64,000 nucleotides of DNA from Adiantum capillus-veneris (GCA_014529385.2 CM043969.1:33198446-33262445); one strand, 5' to 3'; numbered from the stretch's first letter, positions 10,393-23,264 are shown. Numbers and translations: made by a program. The notes: generated by a model from the sequence alone, not told the origin.

Positions 10393-12557
10393 TGTCGTGT
10401 TGTGGCAAGTATATAGTGGGAACGGGCATTAAACAATTTATCTTGTGACTTTTTGACGCATAAGTATACTTCATATAATACTCAGATGCATAAATAAAAG
10501 CTTTCTACCATACCTTAGTATTTACCTTTAAAGTGATATAAATTTACATTACTATTAGAAAGTACTGCAAGAGAAGTATCAATGATTGTGCCTCTTTTTG
10601 TCTGGGGGAAAAGCATTTGTATATTTCTTTTGATATCTCAGCTATACCCTACCATCTATAAATTATTTTCTTCTTATCACATTTATTTAATAATATAAAC
10701 CTTCAATAATCCATACCTTCTTGGATACATACAAGAGGGAAGGGCCTACTAGAAGACTTTATGAAAAGGAAGATCCAAAGCTTCTTGGACCATCCCAATT
10801 TGAAACTCCCAGCCTAAGAGCATGGAGAAAAGGCCAAAACCAAGTCAAGCTCTTTTAGTACGCCAATTTTTCTTTTTGAAGCATGTCAATCCGAGTTACA
10901 GGTCAAAAGTTATAGGGAAAACAATGAAAATTCCTCTCACAACTACACTGCAAGAAGAGATGGTAAACATGTGAATCAAGCGAAAAGATGTAATCTTGGT
11001 CTTTTCCATAAAATAAGATATTTGGAGGATAAAAGACATAATCATGTGAATGTGACACCTCAAAGATGCCTTGAAGGACAAGACACACAAGTTGGAACCC
11101 CCTGCTGGAGCCACACAGAAGATGCCTAGGTGGGTCCCACATACATCATGCACCCACATGGAGCCTCAACGACCAAAAGTGCTGAATTTCATGATATTTT
11201 GAGTCCTAATGTTGCCCATTTTAAGAAATATCCAAAGAACATTTGATTTGGGCTAATTCTTTAGCCTAATCAAGTGATTATATAAAACATGGCTCCCTCA
11301 CCTATAAAAAGGGCAACCTTCTCTTCATTGGGGGCAATTTATGAGTGAGTGAGAATAGCTCAATTCCATAGTGAAACAATCATCTTAGTGCCATACTTTC
11401 CCTTGAAGAAAGGCTAAAGTCTTGCCTCATCTTCTCTCTCCATGAAGGTGGTGACGATTGCTCTCATGTAAGATATATGTTGCTAGTTCTTCTTTCATTT
11501 GCATATCTAGTCCAATACTTGTCTCTAACTCTATCTCTATCTCTCATTATCTATCTTTAATACCACCATCACACTTAGATCTATCTCTAATTCTATCTTT
11601 ACTCCTCCCTTCATCTCTCTTGTTGTGTCCTAACTGTTTCATTGGAAGGTATTCAAGCAACAATCTTGTCAATGTAACGCGCACAACCTTCTTGCAGGAA
11701 ACAATTATGTGCACAAGGTTAGTAACCATATCTTCATATTTCACAAGCATCTCTCTCTCTCTTAAGGTTCTCATTCTCTTCCACAAACTCTAGAATCTCT
11801 TTGCTGCAGGTACTTCTCTCCCAGCAGTATCCTTATTGCCTAAGGGCAACAATGGGGCTTGGGAGAGAAACTCTCTTCTTCTCCTCCTTTCACTTCTTTC
11901 ACACCTTTATCTTTTAACATACTAAGTATATCATTGATGAATAGCTATAATCCACATGGAGGCAATTTCTTTCATTTCCATTATGTGCAATCTATCAGGT
12001 TCAACTTTTGGATTAGTCTAAAGATTCACTTTCAGCAATGCATAGTGTTTCTATTTGGTCTTGAAAGGCTCAACGAAATACTTCTCTCACCAGATCACAT
12101 CATACTACCTATTATTGACTATAACTTCTCTTTTGATGTTAATGTGGTTATTTTATTATGAATCAAGAGGATTTGTACTCACAACTAATCCCAATCGCTA
12201 GACAAAACATATACATTATAGTAAGCACAAATCTACAGTTCCAAAGAGCAATCTGTAGCTTATTTGGACAACAAAGATTAAATATCATTAACTCATCCAT
12301 TAACCCTTTTATCCTACACATGATACGATATGATCGTAATCTCGATGTTTTCATTTTTGTTTTGTTTTGACTATCTTTCATGAGTTCTCTCCATCACGTG
12401 TGTGTTTGTAAGGGAAAGTGAGCAGCTTCTTTGACTACATTTCTTCTTTAGCTCTAGAAGCTATGTTATCTACATCTTAGCTCCTTCCCATAACCCTTGA
12501 GCTTCCTCACAACAAGAGGCCCGGTGCCTTCATGGCAAGATCGCCAACTTCTTGACA
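10393..12557 (+). repeat. 5' LTR of element A
   Basis: Starts TGTCGTGTTGTGGCAAG and ends CTTGACA. It is a direct copy of 18534-20603 with a few percent differences. The first 25 bases resemble the LTR start of element B (TGTCATG...CGTGGCACGTA), after which the two families diverge completely. Confidence 0.9.
11303..11310 (+). promoter_or_regulatory. TATA-like box in 5' LTR of element A
   Basis: The sequence CCTATAAAAAGGG lies about 0.9 kb into the LTR and is conserved at the same place in the 3' LTR (about 19442). Its position suits the U3/R boundary, so transcription would start about 30 bp downstream, near 11335-11345. Inferred from consensus only. Confidence 0.45.
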
Positions 12558-12563
12558 TATTTT

Positions 12564-12581
12564 TGGTGAACTCGACGCGAA
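12564..12581 (+). promoter_or_regulatory. primer binding site of element A
   Basis: TGGTGAACTCGACGCGAA begins six bases after the LTR end. The same 18-mer with two changes (TGGTGAACCCAACGCGAA) occupies the equivalent place in element B, which supports its role. It would pair with a tRNA 3' end reading TTCGCGTTGGGTTCACCA or close to it. I do not recognise which tRNA that is. Confidence 0.65.
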
Positions 12582-12610
12582 TTTGCCAGGGTGAGAGTTT
12601 GTGGGTAACC

Positions 12611-14719
12611 ATGGGTGATCATGTTGAGCAACAGGGTATGCATTTTGACCCAGCAACAATTCAAATGTTTCAAGCATTTGCAATGTTCATGCAACAACAA
12701 CATGCTACTGAAAGAAGGGAGATTTCAGCAACGAAGGCCATACAAGCAGTCGTCAACAAAATGGATCAGTTCAATGGCAAAGATGTAACCAAGTACTTTT
12801 GCAAGTATGTGAAGGAGATGGAGCTGCATCGCGTGTCAGAAGGTGAGATGATTCAAAGCTTTCAGCTAGTTGTTGCTCCAAAAATTAGGGAACATGTTAG
12901 GGCAATTAAAGATGGGCATGGGAGAAATTGGGAAGAACTCAAAGTAGCTTTAAAGGAGGACTCGGAGAGAGTGACCAAAAGGAGATTCTTAGAATGGGTA
13001 GTCAAGCCAAAGCAAGGACTATCAATAATAGAGCTACTTAAGGAATTTGAGCGACGCTATGCACAACTCACTAGGACAGAAAGGGCCACACTAGATGCAG
13101 AGAAGACAGATCTTTTCCTACAAGCCACAGGTAAAGAGTTTCAAGAAAATTTGGAGCTTCTTCTTGAAGATAAAGATGCTGAGCAAGGACTAAAGACTGA
13201 CTGGAATGAAGTTGAAGGTGATGTCTCGTTGCTTGCCAAACGACAAAGAAGAAGAGACAAGATGGTAGTAAACACTACAAGTCCTTCAACCTCAACTTCT
13301 GACAAAATGGTAAAGCCTACTTATATAGCTCCTAAGTTTGATGAGTCTATGCTAGATGAGCTTGTGAAGGGAATGTGTGACTTGAAGGTGAAGCTTGCAA
13401 AGCTTGAAGAAAAGCGCACACCATCAGGGCCACTGCTTAGGCAAAGACAACAACCCAAAGAAGGGTTTGTTAATAGATGTATTTGGTGTGATAGTACAGA
13501 CCATGCAAGAAGGGATTGTGATGATTTTAGTGATGCTTTGTCAAAAGATGTTGTCTTTTTTAAGGATGGTAAAATCCACTTAAGAGAGACATGTCTACCC
13601 TTGAGGACTAACTTTGGAAAGGGGGAAATGCAAACCTTAGTTGAAGATATGGCAACTAACCATGCCACCTCTTCAGTTGAGGCAGCTACTTGTGGAGTAA
13701 AAATTGAGCATCTTAGTGATGAAGAGGTGAATGACCATCATGGTCAAATTTGGCCAAATGTCATGCAATTAGCTAAAAAGGGAAAGCTTAAGAAAGAGAT
13801 TCTACATGAAGCAGGTGATTGCATACGTCTAGAAACAGGATGGAATGATCTAGTGGACTCATTGTCAGTGCATGCCTACATTACAAAATGCCAACAAAAT
13901 GAGGCTATTGTAGACGAGAAGCGCAGACATGAGAATGCTGATGAAGGACCATCCAAAAGAGCTTCTAGAAGTGGGGGAAGAAGCGAATCAATGCCTTCTC
14001 AAACACCCTCAACACAAGGAGCATCTCCACCTGAAGTACTCATGGAGGAGTCTACAACAGGAAAGAAGAAAGAGCCAGCAAAAGGTAAGACAAAAGGCCC
14101 AACTTATAAACTACAATCTGATATTGAGGTTGCTACAGATTTAAAGAAAGTCTTGGAGGAAAGGATCTTAAATAGCAAGATTGAGTTTACTCTGGGAGAA
14201 GTTCTTGGCATTGCAAAGCGTGAATTCCATGAGGAGATCATTGACATCATAAAGAGGAAATGGCAAACTCTTGCTGAAGTTTCTCGTCCCCAGGTTCAAG
14301 GGGAAACCTCAAAGACACAAGGGATACAGCTGCAAAATAAGGAGAAGGAGGATGGAACTATGGTAGGATGCTACCAATCTAGTGGGAGAGTGAAGCAAGT
14401 GCATTTCTCAAATGATGATGAAGAAGTTGAAGATATTCCTAGGAGTTACTATTCACGAAGTCATTGGGCAAGGGCTACTACAGAAACTTTGGTCAAGGTA
14501 GGTGACCTTGAAGAGCCATTTGTTGCCTTGATTGACCATGGCTCAGAAATAAAAATAATGTCAAAGAGTCTCTACAACAAGTGCAAATGGCCAATGGACA
14601 CAGATCATGGTTGGATGGTAAAAGTGGCAAACAATTCATCCGATGAATTGTATGCAGCATGTCCAGGTGTGAAGGTGACAATAGGTGATGTAAAGATTGA
14701 CCAAAACTTCTTTGTATAG
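12611..14719 (+). pseudogene. element A gag-protease reading frame
   Basis: The open frame starts at ATG 12611 (MGDHVEQQGMHFD), just after the PBS and leader, and runs about 700 codons. The N-terminal third is an acidic/Gln-rich Gag with capsid-like helices. A CCHC knuckle CIWCDSTDHARRDC lies at 13478-13519. Near the C-terminus is the protease active site ALIDHGSEIKIMS (Asp codon at 14534). The middle residue of the D-T/S-G triad is His here, and element B has the same DHGSE. The frame ends in TAG at 14717 inside the protease. Element B has Gln at this point (NFFVQEMSS), so this is a premature stop and not a natural Gag terminus. Gag would form the particle, and the protease would cleave the polyprotein. 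Confidence 0.8.
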
Positions 14720-15051
14720 GATACATCTTCATATCATCTCATCCTTGGACAGCCCTACATTGTGGGAGTTTGAATGGAAACAAAGGTAATGGACGATGGT
14801 TCAGCATATGCTAGGATACGTAGCAAAGATGGTAAACGTGTTGTCCAATTTCTCACAGTTTGTGTGAACCATGAAAGAAATCGTGACAATCTCAGAGAAC
14901 ATCCTCTACCAAAGGTGAGAAAAGAGTTTCATGACAATAGGGAAATGATGGGTTTTGGCCAAGTACCATTGTAAAGCGGGATTGCAGTGGTACAGAAAGA
15001 AAAAGGGTCTCGCCTGATCCAAAAATAGGTAAAACTTTCTCAACGGGCTCC
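14720..15051 (+). pseudogene. element A end of protease and linker to RT
   Basis: After the stop the same frame continues with DTSSYHLILGQPYI (the ILG block of the protease). Frame 14774-14974 follows with 'DDGSAYARIRSKDGKRVVQF', matched by 'DDGSAYVTVKSKYGKRAVQF' in element B. Further stops occur before the RT frame opens at 15052. Confidence 0.65.
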
Positions 15052-17159
15052 TTGGTAACAAGGAATGGATCAGTATGTTTTACAAAACTTGAAGATTTGA
15101 AGAGATGTGAGAGGCAATATGTACATAATGTACAAATGGGCATGAAAGAAAGTGGGTTGCTAGAGCCTACTGAAAATGTTTTGGGTTTGTGTGAACAAGT
15201 TTCTTTTGTAGATACTATGGGTGAGCTTGATGCTATAATGGGGTCTAGTTTGCATCTTGAAAATGAAGTTGTGGAAGTTTGCTCTATGGAAATGTATCAA
15301 GTAATAGAAGCCTCTAAAGAAAACCAAACAGTTGGCCCAGAAGTCCATGTTGAAACTAAATACAAGAGTGTAGCAAAGAAGGTGAAACCAGTAGCTTCAC
15401 CCTTACCACCTAACAATAGGAAAAAGATTGAGAAGGCTTCTTTACAACCAAGTTTGAGGAATTCTAAAAAGATTGGGCATACCTTCACAAAGGAGTCGTT
15501 CCAAGAGTTGCAGATTGGTCGCGAGGAGTTTATAACAGAGGAGAAGAAAAAGTGCTTCAAAGAAATGCTTTCAAAGCATGGTAAGGCTTTTGCATTTGAG
15601 CCACATGAGATAGGATGTGTTGATCCTTCTATTGTAGCTCCTATGGTAATTTTCACAATACCTCATGTGCCTTGGAATCTACGGCCTATGCCAGTTCCAA
15701 AGGCTCATTTGCCAAAGTTAGTAGAGCTACTGAATGAGAAAATCAAAATGGGAATCTTGGAGCCTTCTTGTGCTCCATACGCAAACAGGTGGTTCACAGT
15801 TCCAAAGAAGAATGGTTCTCTACGCTTCATCCAAGATATGCAACCAGTGAACAAGGTGACAATTAGAAATGTACGTATAGGTCCAATTGTGGATGAGTTT
15901 GCAGAGGCGTTTGCATGAAGGGCAATCTACTCATGGGGGATCTCTACTCAGGGTATGATCAATTTTAGCTTGCAATCGAAAGGAGAGACTTGACAACCAT
16001 GAGGACACCTTTGGGTTTGGTAAGGATGTGTACCTTGCCACAGGGAGCAACCAACTCAGTTGCACATATGATGAATGGGATGAATAAGGTCTTACGTGAC
16101 TTTATTTCTCAAATCACAATGCCTTTCATTGATGATTTTCCTATCAAAGGATGTGAAGAAAGTAACAAAGATGAAGCTTTGGATCTCAAGGGATGTCGCA
16201 GGTTTCTGGTAAATCACATAAATGATTGTGATAACATTTTGTCTAGGTTGGAAGAAGTGAATCTTACATTGTCAGGAAAAAAGTCTATGTTTGGTGTCAA
16301 TGAAGTGCTCATTGTGGGATACATGTACGGGCCATATGGTAGGAAACCTTGTCCAGCAAAGGTAGATGCCATCCAAAGAATGAAAGAAACATGCACTAGC
16401 ATCACTGAGGTTAGAAGGTTTCTAAGAGCATGTGTCTTCTATGTTATTTGGATTCCACATTATGCATATATAGCTGATCCTCTTTATCAGTAGCTTAGAA
16501 AGAATCAAAAGTTTAAATGGACAGAAGTACATGTAAAATCCATGAAAAAGCTAAAGGAGTTGCTCCAGTCAGCACCAACTTTGAGAAAGGTAGACAATGA
16601 GTGTAAAAGGCCAGCAATTGTGATAGTAGACACAAGTCCTACAGGGATTGGATGGGCAATAGGGCAAGATGACGAAGAAGGACGCAGGTATGTGGTAAGA
16701 TTTGGAGCAAAGGTACTAAGTGCTCGCCAAAGAAACTATCCACAAATAAAGAGAGAGCTATGGGGTATGGTTAAAGCTTTGAAAAATGGGAAAGAGTACC
16801 TAATTGGTGCATGTGTGGTTGTAGAAACAGATTGTCTACCACTTCTTGGGATCATTACAAGCTGCTCAAAAGCAGACATTGCTATGTTGTGGTGGATTGC
16901 CTACATTAAGTCCTTAAATCCCGAGTTTAAGCACATTGCAGGTAAAGACAATACAGTGGCAAATATGCTATCAAGGGCAAGGTATGAAGATGAGTCACAA
17001 ATGATTGATGAGGGAGATGATGTAGGCACAAAGTTCTATTCTATCTCTCATGTCAAAGGTAACAATGTCTGCATGACTAATTCACTTGAATTGTTCTTGA
17101 AAGATCTTTATGAAGGTGATTGGCTTCTTGGAAGCTACTTGAGTACTCTAACAAAATAG
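15052..17159 (+). pseudogene. element A reverse transcriptase-RNase H, broken
   Basis: Three open pieces. 15052-15918 has the RT fingers (ILEPSCAPYANRWFTVPKK, LRFIQDMQPVNKVTI). 15990-16493 has LPQGATNSVAHMMN and the palm box PFIDD, where F-I-D-D replaces the usual Y-x-D-D. 16542-17159 has RNase H with VDTSPTGIGWAI, KRELWG and VETDCLPL (the D-E-D acidic residues) and HIAGKDNTVANMLSR at its end. Breaks are TGA at 15916 (Gly in B), a one-base shift near 15933, TAG at 15966 and TAG near 16491. Together these would convert element RNA to DNA. As it stands no full-length enzyme can be made. Confidence 0.85.
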
Positions 17160-18476
17160 GATGATTGGTCTGAACAAGAATTCAAGAGGATACGCAGGAA
17201 AGCATATGGGTACTTTTTGAGGGATGGTTACTTGTTGAAGTATCCTAAACAAAAGGGTACTACACCACAACGGGTTATATGTAAAAAGAGACTCAAGTAA
17301 AGCTCATGCAAGAGTTTCATGAGAGTGTATGGGCTGGACACAGAGGTGTGTGGGCAACCTTCTCCAAGTTGAAAGAAAAATACTGGTGGAAGGGTATGTA
17401 TAAAGATGTATCTCAATTTATAGAGTCGTGTGTAACTTGTCAAATGTATTCAAATGTCCGACATCGTGATGGATTGCACCCTACATATCCACTAGCCATG
17501 CACTATAAATGGGTTGTGGATCTAGTCACAATGCCTTTAGGACTCTGGCAGATGAGATACTTGGTTCTTGCACGAGAGGACCTAACTAACCAGGTTGAAG
17601 GAAGAGCATTAAGAGTGCAAATTCCTTCTTGATGAGGTGATTTTCCGTTATGGTTGTGTGGGAAAAATCACTGTAGATAGAGGTGAACTGGATGCCGAAG
17701 AAGAAAGGGAGTTCTTTTCTAGATTAGGAATCAAGCTTTCTCTTACTACAACTTACAACCCTGAAAGCAATGGAAAGAGTGAAAGAGGGCATCCTCCTAT
17801 CATCAAAGCTTTGGCCAAGGCTTGCGAAGGAAGAGTTGGTGAGTGGCCAAAACTGTTACCATATGCTTTATGGGATGATCGTACAACACATAGCTCAGTA
17901 ACTGGCTACATGCTTGCAAAGCTAATGTATGGTCAAAAGCTAGTGATGTCGATTGAAGATACAATTCCCACATGGAATGTACTACCTTGGCAAGAGGGGC
18001 TTAGCAGGGAAGATCTCCTTGCACTGCGTATAAGGCAACTAGAGAGAAGACCTGGAGACATTGAAGCTGCAAAAGAACGACTCAAAAATGCAAGGTTGAA
18101 AAACAAGGACTACTTTGATAAGCGACATCGGCTCAGGAGCAAAGCAATTGACAAAGGTGACTGGGTTTTAGTGTATGATAGTAGCCTTGATAACCAACAC
18201 ACAGTCATGCGTGAGTTCTCAAAAAGATGGTTTGGACCGTATGTTGTAAAGCATGTGCATGAAAATGCTACTTACAGCTTGACTGAACTAGATGGTACAG
18301 AAGTAAAGATTCCCATTTCGGGAAAAGGATCAAAATGTTTAAGAGAAGAGGAGACAATGATCTAGAAGATGTTGATGAGGAAGAAGAGCAAAGCACAGGT
18401 GAAGATCAAAGTGAACATGAAGCTCTAGACTCATCCAGTGAAGAAGAAAGCAAGGAAGATGTACAAGAGGGCTGAT
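17160..18476 (+). pseudogene. element A integrase, broken
   Basis: Frame 17306-17632 carries the HHCC zinc domain (FHESVWAGHRG ... CVTCQ) and the first catalytic Asp (YKWVVDLVTMP). After a shift near 17620, frame 17637-18365 has the second Asp (TVDRGELD) and the Glu (NPESNGKSERG), then the GPY-like module KRWFGPYVVKHVHENATYS. An acidic tail encoded to about 18474 (rich in Glu/Asp) lies just before the PPT. No chromodomain is evident to me. All three D-D-E residues survive, but the gene is split. Confidence 0.8.
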
Positions 18477-18520
18477 CTTACAAAGAGACAATGTGGCACA
18501 TACCGGAGGATGTGCAGGTT

Positions 18521-18533
18521 TAGAGGGGGTGGA
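18521..18533 (+). promoter_or_regulatory. polypurine tract of element A
   Basis: TAGAGGGGGTGGA directly abuts the 3' LTR start (TGTCATG). The equivalent of element B is CAGATGGGGTGGA, also directly adjacent to its LTR. It would prime plus-strand DNA synthesis. Confidence 0.75.
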
Positions 18534-20603
18534 TGTCATGTTGTGGCACGTGTATAGTGGGAACGGGCATTAAACGATTTATCTTGTGACGTTTTGACGC
18601 ATAAGTATACTTCATATAATACTCATATGCATAAATAAAATCTTTCTACCATACCTTAGTATTTACCTTTGAAGTGATATAAATGTACATTACTATTAGA
18701 AAGTACTGCAAGAGAAGTATCAATGATTGTGCCTCTTTTTGTCTGGGAGAAAACCATTTATATATTTCTTCTAATATCTCAGCTATACTCTACCATATAT
18801 AAATTATTTTCTTCTTTTCACATTTATTTAATAATATAACCCTTCAATAATGCATACCTTCTTGGATACATACAAGAGGGAAGGGCCTAGTAGAAGACTT
18901 TATGAAAAGGAAGATCCAAAGCTTCTTGGACCATCCCAATTTGAAACTCCCAGCCTAAGAGCATGGAGAAAAGGCCAAAACCAAGTCAAGCTCTTTTAGT
19001 AGGACAATTTTTCTTTTTGAAGCATGTCAATCCAAGTTACAGGTCAAAAGTTACAGGGAAAACAATGAAAAATCCTCTCACAACTACACTGCAAGAAGAG
19101 ATGGTAAACAGATGAATCAAGTGAAAAGAGGTAATCTTGGTCTTTTTCCATAAATAAGATATTTGGAGGATAAAAGATATAATCATGTGAATGTGACACC
19201 CAAAGATGCCTTAAAGGACAAGACACACAAGTTGGGACCCCCTGCTGGAGCTACACAGAAGATGCCTAGGTGGGGCCCACATACATCATGCACCCACATG
19301 GAGCCTCAACGACCAAAAGTGCTGAATTTCATGATATTTTGAGTCCTAATATTGCCCATTTTAAGAAATATCCAAAGAACATTTGATTTGGGCTAATTCT
19401 TTAGCCCAATCAAGTGATTATGTAAAACATGGCTCCCTCACCTATAAAAAGGGAAACCTTCTCTTCATTGGGGGCAATTTATGAGTGAGTGAGAATAGCT
19501 CAATTCCATAGTGAAACACTCATCTTAGTGCCATACATTCCCTTGAAGAAAGGCTGAAGTCTTGCCTCATCTTCTCTCCATGAAGGTGGTGACGATTGCT
19601 CTCATGCAAGATATATGTTGCTAGTTTTTCTTTCATTTGCATATCTAGTCCAATACTTGTCTCTAACTCTATCTCTATCTCTCATTATCTATCTTTAATA
19701 CCACCATCACACTTAGATCTATCTCTAATTCTATCTTTACTCTGCGGGAAACAATTATGTGCACAAGGTTAGGAACCATATCTTCATCTTTCACAAGCAT
19801 CTCTCTCTCTTAAGGTTCTCATTCTCTTCCACAAACTCTAGAATATCCTTGCTATAGGTACTTCTCTCCCCGCAGTATCCTTATTGCTTAAGGGCAACAA
19901 TAGGGCTTGGGAGAGAAACTCTCTTCTTCTTCTCCTTTCACTTCTTTCACACCTTTATCTTTGAACATACTAAGTATATCATTGATGAATAACCATAATC
20001 CACATGGAGGCAATTTATTTCATTTCCATTCTGTGCAATCTATTAGGGTCAACATTTGGATTAGTCTAAAGATTCACTTTCAGCAACGCATAGTGTTTCT
20101 ATTTGGTCCTGAAAGGCTCAACGAAATACTTCTCTCACTAGATCCCATCATACTACCTATTATTGACTATAACTTCTCTTTTGATGTTAATGTGGTTATT
20201 TTATTATGAATCAAGAGGATTTGTACTCACAACTAATCCCAATCGCTAGACAAAACATATACATTATCGTAAGCACAAAGCTACAGTTCCAAAGAGCAAT
20301 CCGTAGCTTATTTGGACAACAAAGATTAAATATCATTAACTCATCCATTAACCCTTCTATCCTACACATGATACGATGTGATCGTAATCTCGATGTTTTC
20401 ATTTTTGTTTTGTTTTGACTATCTTTCATGAGTTCTCTCCATCATGTGTGTGTTTGTAAGGGAAAGTGAGCAGCTTCTTTGGCTACATTTCTTATTTATC
20501 TCTAGAAGCTATGCTATCTACATCTTAGCTCCTTCCCTACCCTTGAGCTTCCTCACAGCAAGAGGCCCGGTGCCTTCCTGGCAAGACCGCCAACTTCTTA
20601 ACA
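18534..20603 (+). repeat. 3' LTR of element A
   Basis: Starts TGTCATGTTGTGGCACG and ends CTTAACA, followed by host ACGT. It is a direct repeat of 10393-12557, with a deletion of about 95 bp near 19742 and scattered substitutions. This indicates an old insertion. Confidence 0.9.
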
Positions 20604-22003
20604 ACGTGTGTGTCATTATCCTTGATTCTAAGTCAATGATAGTACTTTGGCACGGAATAGAAGCCTTTCTTTGCATTAAGTCTATCAAAGAACTTTACTT
20701 TGCACAACAAAGAAAGATTTTTTAAATGCAAAGTTAAACACAAAAAAGAAGTAGAACATGAAATTGTCTTACTTGGTCGACCCTTTGAGAGTAGTTGCCT
20801 TCGCTTGAATCTGGTTCGTAGCCATGTATGCTAAGAAATTTAGAGTTGTTGAATGTACCCTGCATACCCTCGTGGCTTGGTTCATACCGACTTCCAATAA
20901 AAAATCAACTAACATGTTGCCAAGTTCCCCCAATTTTGTATGCTTAATGTACATTCCAAACTTTGGAAGCTTCTACGTAAGATGCTCGAAATTGAAGCCT
21001 TGCTTCACAAAAGTCCATCAAGAAGATGAGACAAAACAGATCCTGATGCGCTCGTAGTAACTGGTACTCTTGTTGACACACAGATGTCAAAGCAAAAGAA
21101 AATCAACCTTAGAGCTTGCATAGAGAATTGGCCTTGTCTGATTGTACATCTTATTAAGAATTACGAGACTGCCCAATAGTGAGAGAGATAGCTCTTGAAG
21201 CTTAGCTATCAAACTTCATTTAGCTACCAAAATTTTCTTGAACAAAACAACCTCTGTTGGTCAAGTTGGCATGGTAAAAACTTTGCAAGATTAGTTCAAA
21301 ATTGTAAATTGTAACTTGCTTGAATTGTCGCCCTTGGTACCAAAATTTGTAGCACCCCTTGGTGTAGTTTGCGTATGTTGAATTTAGCCTGTAGCTTTGC
21401 TGAGTTGCTCAATATTGCTAGCATGCACCCATTGTCAACTACTCTTGAAAACCGATCGGATCGGGCTTGCTAACAATGGGTGATCATGACCGCATTGAGT
21501 TTGGAAAAGTTGCTTAGGAGCCATGCCCTAGAAAATCCAAAACTCTAAACTAGAGACATCGGGGAGACGTCCGGCTGCTTGACTTGCAATTTTTGATTGG
21601 CCTTGTCGGGTACCTTTGTTGTGCCTTACAAGTCACATGCCATGCTTGACTTGCCTTTACTGCTAGGCAGGTTTGCCTACATGCATCAACTATATGAGTA
21701 ATCAACTGACAAAAAGTAAAAGAAGTCACCTTGTTCAAGGCTGAGGAGCATCATAGAAACCCGCTTTGGTCCTTCCAATCTTCCCTCTCTTGCAATCCAT
21801 ATGGCACGATTTGAGGGAAATTTGCCATTGAGCAATGGTATATGGAGCCACGCCCTTGTGACCATGTTGATTCTTATGAAAAGCTAGTAAAGATGCTGCT
21901 TGCTTTTTAGGGTTGAGTGTAGCCAAATCCCTAGATCGGAGATGAAACAGATAAGGTAATCATTCTCGTAGAGTTCTTTGCATGATCCCAATGTCTGAAC
22001 CGT
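20604..22003. other. host DNA between elements A and B, no gene recognised
   Basis: About 1.4 kb of unique-looking sequence. Short frames exist on both strands (for example 20824-21057 and 21735-21926), but none shows a motif, a codon pattern or splice structure I can support. It is the only host sequence separating the two related retrotransposons. Confidence 0.45.
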
Positions 22004-23205
22004 TGTTGGAATGTGTGCAGTCTAGTTGGGAAGTTGCAAAACCTCTGGCTATGAGAGTTTGTGATGAGAGTCACAAACACTTTGTGAAAAAACATTTGTG
22101 GAGAATCACCAACCCTCTTTCTAAGGGTGACAGAAAATCTAAGAGCGTTCGTGACAGCAAAGTCACAAACCCTCTTTTCTATTGTGCTTGGAAATTGCTT
22201 GTTTTCGTAGTTGAGATTATGATTAGAGGATCACCAAACCACATTCAATTTCACTTAAAAAGACCATTTAAAAACACCAAAATTTCAGCCATGAAACCTC
22301 GATGCTCATAGAAGAACAAATCTCAATCAAAACCCAAACCTCTTTCATGGTATCATGTAGCCTCGCCCCCAATTACATAGTCGTAACATCAAACAGCTGA
22401 AAGGAATACACAAGCTTCCACCTTCATGGTGACCATTTTCTGAATTTGCAGAGATTTAAGAGCTTTGAAAGTGAATCCCACACACCATTTTGATAAGGGG
22501 AAACCCTAATTCACTCCCTCACTAGCTCAGATACAAGATTTCGAAGAGGCGGGACTGCCCTACACATAGATTGAGCAACCATGGAAGCAATTGCACAGTA
22601 GTGATAAATTGCAGGTTTTTTCTGTAAAAAGCCCCCTTCTCTCTCTTCCCCATGGAATTATGAGCTGATGTGTCAATTTTTGGGTCATTTTGCCTCTTTG
22701 GACCAAAACTAGGCCATTTTCAACTCATTTTTTACCCAAAAACTGTCATTTTTAATGCGAAAAATCCCAAACGGAGTCAGGAAAATCCCTAAATTTGTGG
22801 GATCACTCGCATAAGCAAAAAAAACATAGATAAGCATCAGTTTTCATCAATGTACCATTTTGGGTCACTTTCCATGCAATTCTGCAACGGCGCCTGTTAG
22901 TTGCTATTTTTGGCAGTTTTTGCCCGCATCAATCTTTGTAGGCGAGATGAGTGTGCCACCATGAAACACTTGGATATGTACATTTTCAAACCAAATTAGG
23001 CATCTTATCAAGTGAAAAAGCATGCAAATGAGCCACATCCAGGGCCACGACTCCCCGAATAGGTATGTACATGATAGCGACCACAGTAGCCGCTTTAGCA
23101 TATATCACACTATGTACATTATTGTTTTTCTTTCCATGCATCGAGAAGTGTCAAAATTGAGGTGAATTTTTTTATTTCACACTATGTACGTGCCACGGCA
23201 TGACA
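22004..23205 (-). repeat. 3' LTR of element B
   Basis: In the transcription sense it starts TGTCATGCCGTGGCACG and ends CCAACA. It is a direct copy of 29281-30472. The two copies differ in a region near 30236-30300, where the 5' copy carries a local tandem duplication of about 40 bp ('cattgtcaaaccaaattgg') not seen here. Confidence 0.88.
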
Positions 23206-23218
23206 TCCACCCCATCTG
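23206..23218 (-). promoter_or_regulatory. polypurine tract of element B
   Basis: Minus strand CAGATGGGGTGGA, immediately before the 3' LTR. It corresponds to the PPT of element A at 18521-18533. Confidence 0.72.
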
Positions 23219-23264
23219 AACCTGCACATCCTCCACCATGTGCCAACATTTTCCCTATGTAGGT

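Larger units (their letters stand above)
10393..20603 (+). mobile_element. element A: full-length Ty3/gypsy retrotransposon, inactivated
   Basis: About 10.2 kb bounded by direct LTRs (10393-12557 and 18534-20603). A PBS follows the 5' LTR and a purine-rich tract abuts the 3' LTR. Domain order is Gag zinc knuckle, protease, RT, RNase H, integrase, so it is Ty3/gypsy. The host flanks read AACGT before and ACGT after, giving a 4-bp target duplication if the LTR ends TG...CA. Stops and frameshifts break pol at 14717, about 15916-15968, near 16490 and near 17160-17300. The LTRs differ from each other at scattered bases plus a deletion of about 95 bp in the 3' LTR (absent sequence corresponds to about 11600-11690). 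It is the plus-strand cousin of element B. Confidence 0.9.

Noticed and set aside
11458-12381. Short frames duplicated in both element A LTRs (for example near 11859 and 19907).
   Set aside because: They repeat because the LTRs repeat. No motif is present and the frames are not conserved in element B.
13321-13668. Minus-strand frame opposite the element A gag.
   Set aside because: It is an antisense shadow of the gag frame, which has homology to element B.
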